10,226 nt of DNA from an uncultured Saprospiraceae bacterium (GTDB lineage: Bacteria; Bacteroidota; Bacteroidia; Chitinophagales; Saprospiraceae): the NCBI GenBank assembly GCA_938002705.1, contig CALLAG010000388.1, positions 1-10,226 of the forward strand, given 5' to 3'. The notes below the pieces were generated by a model. It was not told where the DNA came from, ran no database searches, and saw nothing but the letters and a program-made list of their open reading frames with translations. Made by a program: the position numbers and the translations under genes. Shown here piece by piece: positions 7,075-10,226 of the stretch (position 1 is its first letter; each line of letters starts with the position of its first letter).

Positions 7075-7090
7075 TTATCAAAAGTGATAA
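7075..7090 (+). repeat. Small inverted repeat before murE
   Basis: TTATCA (7075-7080) and TGATAA (7085-7090) form a perfect 6-bp stem around the loop AAAG, between the ftsI stop and the murE start, ending nine bases before the TTG start codon. No T-run follows, so it is not an intrinsic terminator. It could influence murE translation or mark an RNA processing site, but nothing in the sequence settles that. Confidence 0.35.
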
Positions 7091-7099
7091 TGGAATAAA

Positions 7100-8554
7100 T
7101 TGAAAAGATTAAAAGACATACTTCATTCGGTAATTGTACGTAATCATGATGCAAGTCATGAAGGACATATCAGTGGAATAGCAATCGACTCAAGAAAAGT
7201 AAAGCCAGGGTATTTGTTTGTCGCTTATAAGGGCGTCCATCAAGATGGACATCAGTATATAGACAATGCCATCAAGGCAGGCTGTACGCATATTGTTCTT
7301 GAGGATGAGAGCTATGTCGGTCAAGGTAATGCGACTTACTTTCTTGTAGATAATGCAAGAAAGGTAGCGAGCAGAATCGCTGCTAACTATTATGATCATC
7401 CTTCTAAGAAGCTGAAAGTAATCGGTGTGACAGGTACTAATGGTAAGACTACGGTATCAAGTTTAGTATATGAGTTATTGACTCAGCTAAATGTTTCTGC
7501 CGGATTGATTTCTACGATTGATATAAAGTATAATCAGCAAGTTATCAGCTCTGTACTGACAACTCCGGATGCATTAAGTCTACAAGAATTATTCTATGAT
7601 ATGAATAATGCAGGAGTAACGCATGTAGTTATGGAGGTGAGTTCGCATGCATTGCATCAGGATAGAGTAGCAGATATCGATTATGATCTGGCGGTATTTA
7701 CTAATATCACACATGATCATTTAGACTATCACGGTACTTTTTCAGAATATATCAAAGCAAAGCAAATGCTGTTTGATAATCTGGGTAGTGAAGGCGCAGC
7801 ACTGATTAATATTGATGATAAGAACGGAGTCGTTATGGCTCAGCATAGCAAAGCTGATAAATATACTTACGCTCTGAAGAGGCCGGCAGATTTTAAAGCG
7901 AAAATCATTGCTAATGAGATAAGCGGCTTGCAGCTTGAGATAGATGGAAAGGAAGTGTATCTGAGAATGATCGGGCAGTTCAATGCATATAACGCATTAG
8001 CAGTATACGGTTCTGCAGTAGTTCTTGGATTCGAAGCTGATGAAGTATTGAGAATAATGAGTAATCTGAAAAGTGCTGAAGGTAGAATGGATTTCATACA
8101 AAGTGATGAAGTTAGCTATACGGCAATAGTAGATTATGCACATACCCCAGATGCATTGGATAAGGTGCTGAAAACATTGTCAGATGTCAAGAATAATGAT
8201 TCTAAGATAATCACGATAATAGGAGCTGGTGGTAACAGGGATAAGACAAAAAGACCAGAGATGGCTATAGTCGCTTATGAAAATAGCGACATATTAATAT
8301 TGACTTCTGATAATCCAAGGGATGAAGATCCCGAATTGATTTTAGAAGATATGATGAGAGGATTAGATAAAGAAGCGCAGAAGAAAGTCATGAAAATGAC
8401 AGATAGAAAAGAAGCCATAAAGATGGCGACAATGCTTGCTAAGCAGGATGATATAATTCTGATAGCAGGAAAAGGACACGAGAAATATCAAGAGATAAAG
8501 GGGCAGAAGTATCCCTTTGATGACAAAGAAATTATAAGTGCATTAATGCACTAA
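7100..8554 (+). CDS. murE: UDP-N-acetylmuramoyl-L-alanyl-D-glutamate--2,6-diaminopimelate ligase MurE
   Basis: MurE is the cytoplasmic ATP-dependent ligase that adds the third residue of the peptidoglycan stem peptide. Its 484 residues match the family. Seen are SGIAIDSRKV in the N-terminal domain (25-34), the ATP loop GTNGKTT (112-118), TTPDAL, EVSSHALHQDR, the FTNITHDHLDYHGTF stretch with K221 at the position of the carbamylated lysine, and the C-terminal DNPR (404-407) and AGKGHEKYQE near 456. DNPR is the signature of meso-diaminopimelate-specific enzymes. The start is TTG: it gives MKRLKDILHSV, the normal MurE N-terminus, and no in-frame ATG lies nearby. It follows ftsI by 32 bases. A 16-base perfect palindrome spans the last codons and the stop (8537-8552), and the tail is partly duplicated just downstream. 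Confidence 0.95.
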   Translation: MKRLKDILHSVIVRNHDASHEGHISGIAIDSRKVKPGYLFVAYKGVHQDGHQYIDNAIKAGCTHIVLEDESYVGQGNATYFLVDNARKVASRIAANYYDHPSKKLKVIGVTGTNGKTTVSSLVYELLTQLNVSAGLISTIDIKYNQQVISSVLTTPDALSLQELFYDMNNAGVTHVVMEVSSHALHQDRVADIDYDLAVFTNITHDHLDYHGTFSEYIKAKQMLFDNLGSEGAALINIDDKNGVVMAQHSKADKYTYALKRPADFKAKIIANEISGLQLEIDGKEVYLRMIGQFNAYNALAVYGSAVVLGFEADEVLRIMSNLKSAEGRMDFIQSDEVSYTAIVDYAHTPDALDKVLKTLSDVKNNDSKIITIIGAGGNRDKTKRPEMAIVAYENSDILILTSDNPRDEDPELILEDMMRGLDKEAQKKVMKMTDRKEAIKMATMLAKQDDIILIAGKGHEKYQEIKGQKYPFDDKEIISALMH

Positions 8555-8558
8555 AAAC

Positions 8559-8585
8559 GAGATTATAAGTGCTTAAGTGCACTGA
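8559..8585 (+). repeat. Degenerate tandem copy of the murE 3' end
   Basis: Bases 8559-8585 repeat 8528-8554, the last eight codons and stop of murE, at an offset of 31; I count 22 of 27 identical. The first copy encodes EIISALMH-stop, the second would read EIISA-stop-VH-stop. Both contain complementary AGTGC/GCACT arms: a perfect 16-base palindrome in the first copy (8537-8552) and a 5-bp stem with a six-base loop in the second (8568-8583). A local tandem duplication that has since diverged explains this best; the hairpin-forming content may be what is retained. Confidence 0.7.
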
Positions 8586-8629
8586 ACGATATATAAGATT
8601 AGGTTCTATTATCATTCTCAGGTTGGTTT

Positions 8630-8694
8630 TAACAGTTGCAGTAGGGTCTTTCGGGTAAAGATTCGAAATCCTACTGTACACTGTTATTTTTTTT
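8630..8694 (+). terminator. Terminator-like hairpin with U-tract just before mraY
   Basis: TAACAGT (8630-8636) pairs with ACTGTTA (8680-8686). After a small internal bulge, CAGTAGGGT (8639-8647) pairs with ATCCTACTG (8668-8676), one G-U included. A small inner stem CTTT/AAAG (8648-8651, 8657-8660) can form in the loop. Eight T's (8687-8694) follow at once. This has the shape of a strong intrinsic terminator, yet it lies inside the dcw operon ten bases before the mraY ATG, and no promoter is visible after it. It is therefore better viewed as a possible attenuator or partial terminator. Confidence 0.6.
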
Positions 8695-8704
8695 AAAAAG
8701 AATC

Positions 8705-9955
8705 ATGCTATATCATTTATTTGAATATTTAGAAAAACAAGGTTTTGCAGGAGCAAGCCTGTTTCAATATATAAGTTTTAGATCTGGAGTTGCCATTATC
8801 TTATCATTGGTGATAAGTATATTTTTTGGCAGTAAGATCATACGTTCTTTGAAAAAACTGCAAATAGGAGAGACTGTAAGAGATCTCGGTTTGTCAGGTC
8901 AGAAAGAAAAAGAAGGAACTCCTACTATGGGAGGTCTACTTATCATAGTTGCAATTATCATTCCGACTTTATTATTAGCTGACTTGACTAATGTGTATGT
9001 CCAGCTCATGGTTATCACAACATTATGGTTGGGCTTTATAGGATTCGTAGATGACTATATAAAAGTTTTTAAGAAGAATAAGGAAGGTCTCAGTGGCCGA
9101 TTTAAAATTGTAGGTCAGGTGGTCTTAGGTCTTTTGGTTGCTTTAGTGATGTTACTGCATCATGACATAGTAGTCAGAGTGCCAGTAGATGTAGCCCAAG
9201 CTAATAACTGGGAGATAACTACAGTCGTAGAGCAAAGGATAGCACAACTTAATCGTGAGCCAAAGACTATAAAAATGGCTTATGCTAAAGCGCCTATCAC
9301 GAACTTACCATTCATTAAGAATAACGAATTAGATTATTCTTTTTTTGTTGGAGGGCAGAAAGTGCTCCTTGGAATTTTTTACGTTTTGCTGATCATATTC
9401 ATAATTACTGCAGTCTCTAATGGCGCTAATCTTACAGATGGATTAGATGGTTTATTGACTGGTATCGCTGCGATTATAGGGGCAGCTTTAGGGATATTAG
9501 CATATGTGTCAAGTAACGTGATCATAGCCGAATATCTTAATATTATATACATCCCTTACTCTGAAGAATTAGTTGTTTTTGCTGCTTGTTTTTTAGGTTC
9601 ATGCATTGGGTTTCTATGGTATAATTCCCATCCAGCGAGCATCTTTATGGGAGACTCTGGTAGTCTTATGATAGGAGGTATCATTTCGGTGTTTGCCATA
9701 TTGATAAGAAAAGAATTATTGATACCTATTCTGTGTGGTGTGATACTTATGGAGACTTTATCTGTAACGATGCAGGTGTCTTACTTTAAGTATACGAAGC
9801 GAAAATATGGTGAAGGAAAGCGGATATTCTTGATGTCACCACTACATCACCACTATCAGAAGAAAGGTATACATGAGACTAAGATAGTCGTCAGGTTTTG
9901 GATAGTGACAATTCTACTTGCAGTATTAACGATCATCACGCTTAAGGTAAGATAG
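8705..9955 (+). CDS. mraY: Phospho-N-acetylmuramoyl-pentapeptide-transferase MraY
   Basis: MraY is the integral membrane enzyme that joins UDP-MurNAc-pentapeptide to undecaprenyl phosphate, forming lipid I. Visible are the ETVRDLG and GTPTMGG (71-77) segments, the first aspartate pair D116-D117 in FVDDYIKV, the catalytic NLTDGLDGL (242-250, D245 the likely metal-binding residue), GFLWYNSHPASIFMGDSGS, and the HHH motif (381-383) in MSPLHHHYQKKG. About ten hydrophobic segments are present. At 416 residues it is some 55 longer than the E. coli enzyme. The extra length is a polar insert at about 152-215, which I recall as common in Bacteroidota MraY. It lies 150 bases after murE, the widest gap in the cluster, and its stop codon shares one base with the next start. 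Confidence 0.96.
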   Translation: MLYHLFEYLEKQGFAGASLFQYISFRSGVAIILSLVISIFFGSKIIRSLKKLQIGETVRDLGLSGQKEKEGTPTMGGLLIIVAIIIPTLLLADLTNVYVQLMVITTLWLGFIGFVDDYIKVFKKNKEGLSGRFKIVGQVVLGLLVALVMLLHHDIVVRVPVDVAQANNWEITTVVEQRIAQLNREPKTIKMAYAKAPITNLPFIKNNELDYSFFVGGQKVLLGIFYVLLIIFIITAVSNGANLTDGLDGLLTGIAAIIGAALGILAYVSSNVIIAEYLNIIYIPYSEELVVFAACFLGSCIGFLWYNSHPASIFMGDSGSLMIGGIISVFAILIRKELLIPILCGVILMETLSVTMQVSYFKYTKRKYGEGKRIFLMSPLHHHYQKKGIHETKIVVRFWIVTILLAVLTIITLKVR

Positions 9956-10226
9956 TGAAGACGGTAAGTATAATAGGAGGAGGTGAGAGTGGAGTGGGTG
10001 CTGCATTGTTAGCACATAATAGAGGTTATAAAGTTTTTGTTTCTGACTTTGGTTCTATTGCAGAAAAGTACAAAGCAGAATTATTAGAATATAAAATCCC
10101 TTTTGAAGAAGGGGGACATGATTTTGAAAGAATAGAGGATTCAGATATTATTATCAAAAGTCCAGGTATTCCAGATAAAGTACCATTGATTCAATTTTTA
10201 ATTTCTAAAGGAAAAAGATCTATTTC
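9955..10226 (+). CDS. murD: UDP-N-acetylmuramoyl-L-alanine--D-glutamate ligase MurD (5' part)
   Basis: The first 90 codons of murD; the gene runs off the right end of the window. MurD adds D-glutamate to UDP-MurNAc-L-alanine in the cytoplasm. The N-terminal UDP-substrate-binding domain shows the Rossmann-type IIGGGESGVGAALLA (6-20), a strand ending in SD (30-31), the family-typical GGHDFERI (53-60) and KSPGIP (68-73). The GTG start overlaps the last base of the mraY stop codon (TAGTG), a common tight junction that implies coupled translation. No ATP loop is reached. Position after mraY and the SPGIP motif make the call secure. Confidence 0.92.
   Translation, partial: MKTVSIIGGGESGVGAALLAHNRGYKVFVSDFGSIAEKYKAELLEYKIPFEEGGHDFERIEDSDIIIKSPGIPDKVPLIQFLISKGKRSI

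Noticed and set aside
8630..8690. tRNA-like 3' end (TTCGAAAT followed by CCTACTG)
   Set aside because: The T-loop-like string is suggestive, but there is no D-arm or anticodon arm, the spacing does not fit a cloverleaf, and the pairing is fully explained by one long terminator-like hairpin.

Overview
The window comes from an AT-rich member of the Bacteroidota. Three things point there: a secreted protein with a C-terminal type IX secretion (Por) sorting domain, a TAnnTTTG-type -7 promoter element, and the gene order mraZ-rsmH-ftsL-like-ftsI-murE-mraY-murD with no murF between murE and mraY. Genus or family cannot be told from this sequence. The DNPR motif in MurE suggests meso-diaminopimelate peptidoglycan.

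Layout. The left third (1-2931) is accessory: a complete polyprenol-phosphate sugar transferase of the Dpm1 type (14-733), a secreted T9SS-sorted protein of unknown function with propeller-like phrases (about 873-2498), a short relic copying the 3' end of the transferase gene (2521-2595), and a small lipoprotein on the minus strand (2719-2931). A gene-free, very AT-rich stretch (2932-3242) leads to a compact control region. That region holds three TGG(G/A) repeats at 10-bp steps, which fit an MraZ operator, followed by a TAnnTTTG promoter element just before mraZ.

The right two thirds (3312-10226) is the first half of the division and cell wall (dcw) cluster, all on the plus strand. MraZ is the probable autoregulator. 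RsmH methylates 16S rRNA. The FtsL-like protein and FtsI (PBP with one PASTA domain) belong to the divisome. MurE, MraY and MurD act in lipid II synthesis. Most junctions are tight: mraZ/rsmH overlap, mraY/murD share one base, and ftsL/ftsI are 16 bp apart. The exception is a 150-bp gap between murE and mraY. It contains a degenerate second copy of the murE 3' tail and a long hairpin followed by eight T's, ending ten bases before the mraY start codon.

Most of the window is canonical. No clearly new multi-gene system is visible. The parts worth a second look are the two cases where a gene's 3' coding end and stop codon reappear downstream, the terminator-like hairpin inside the dcw operon, and the overlap of MraZ operator and Bacteroidota promoter.
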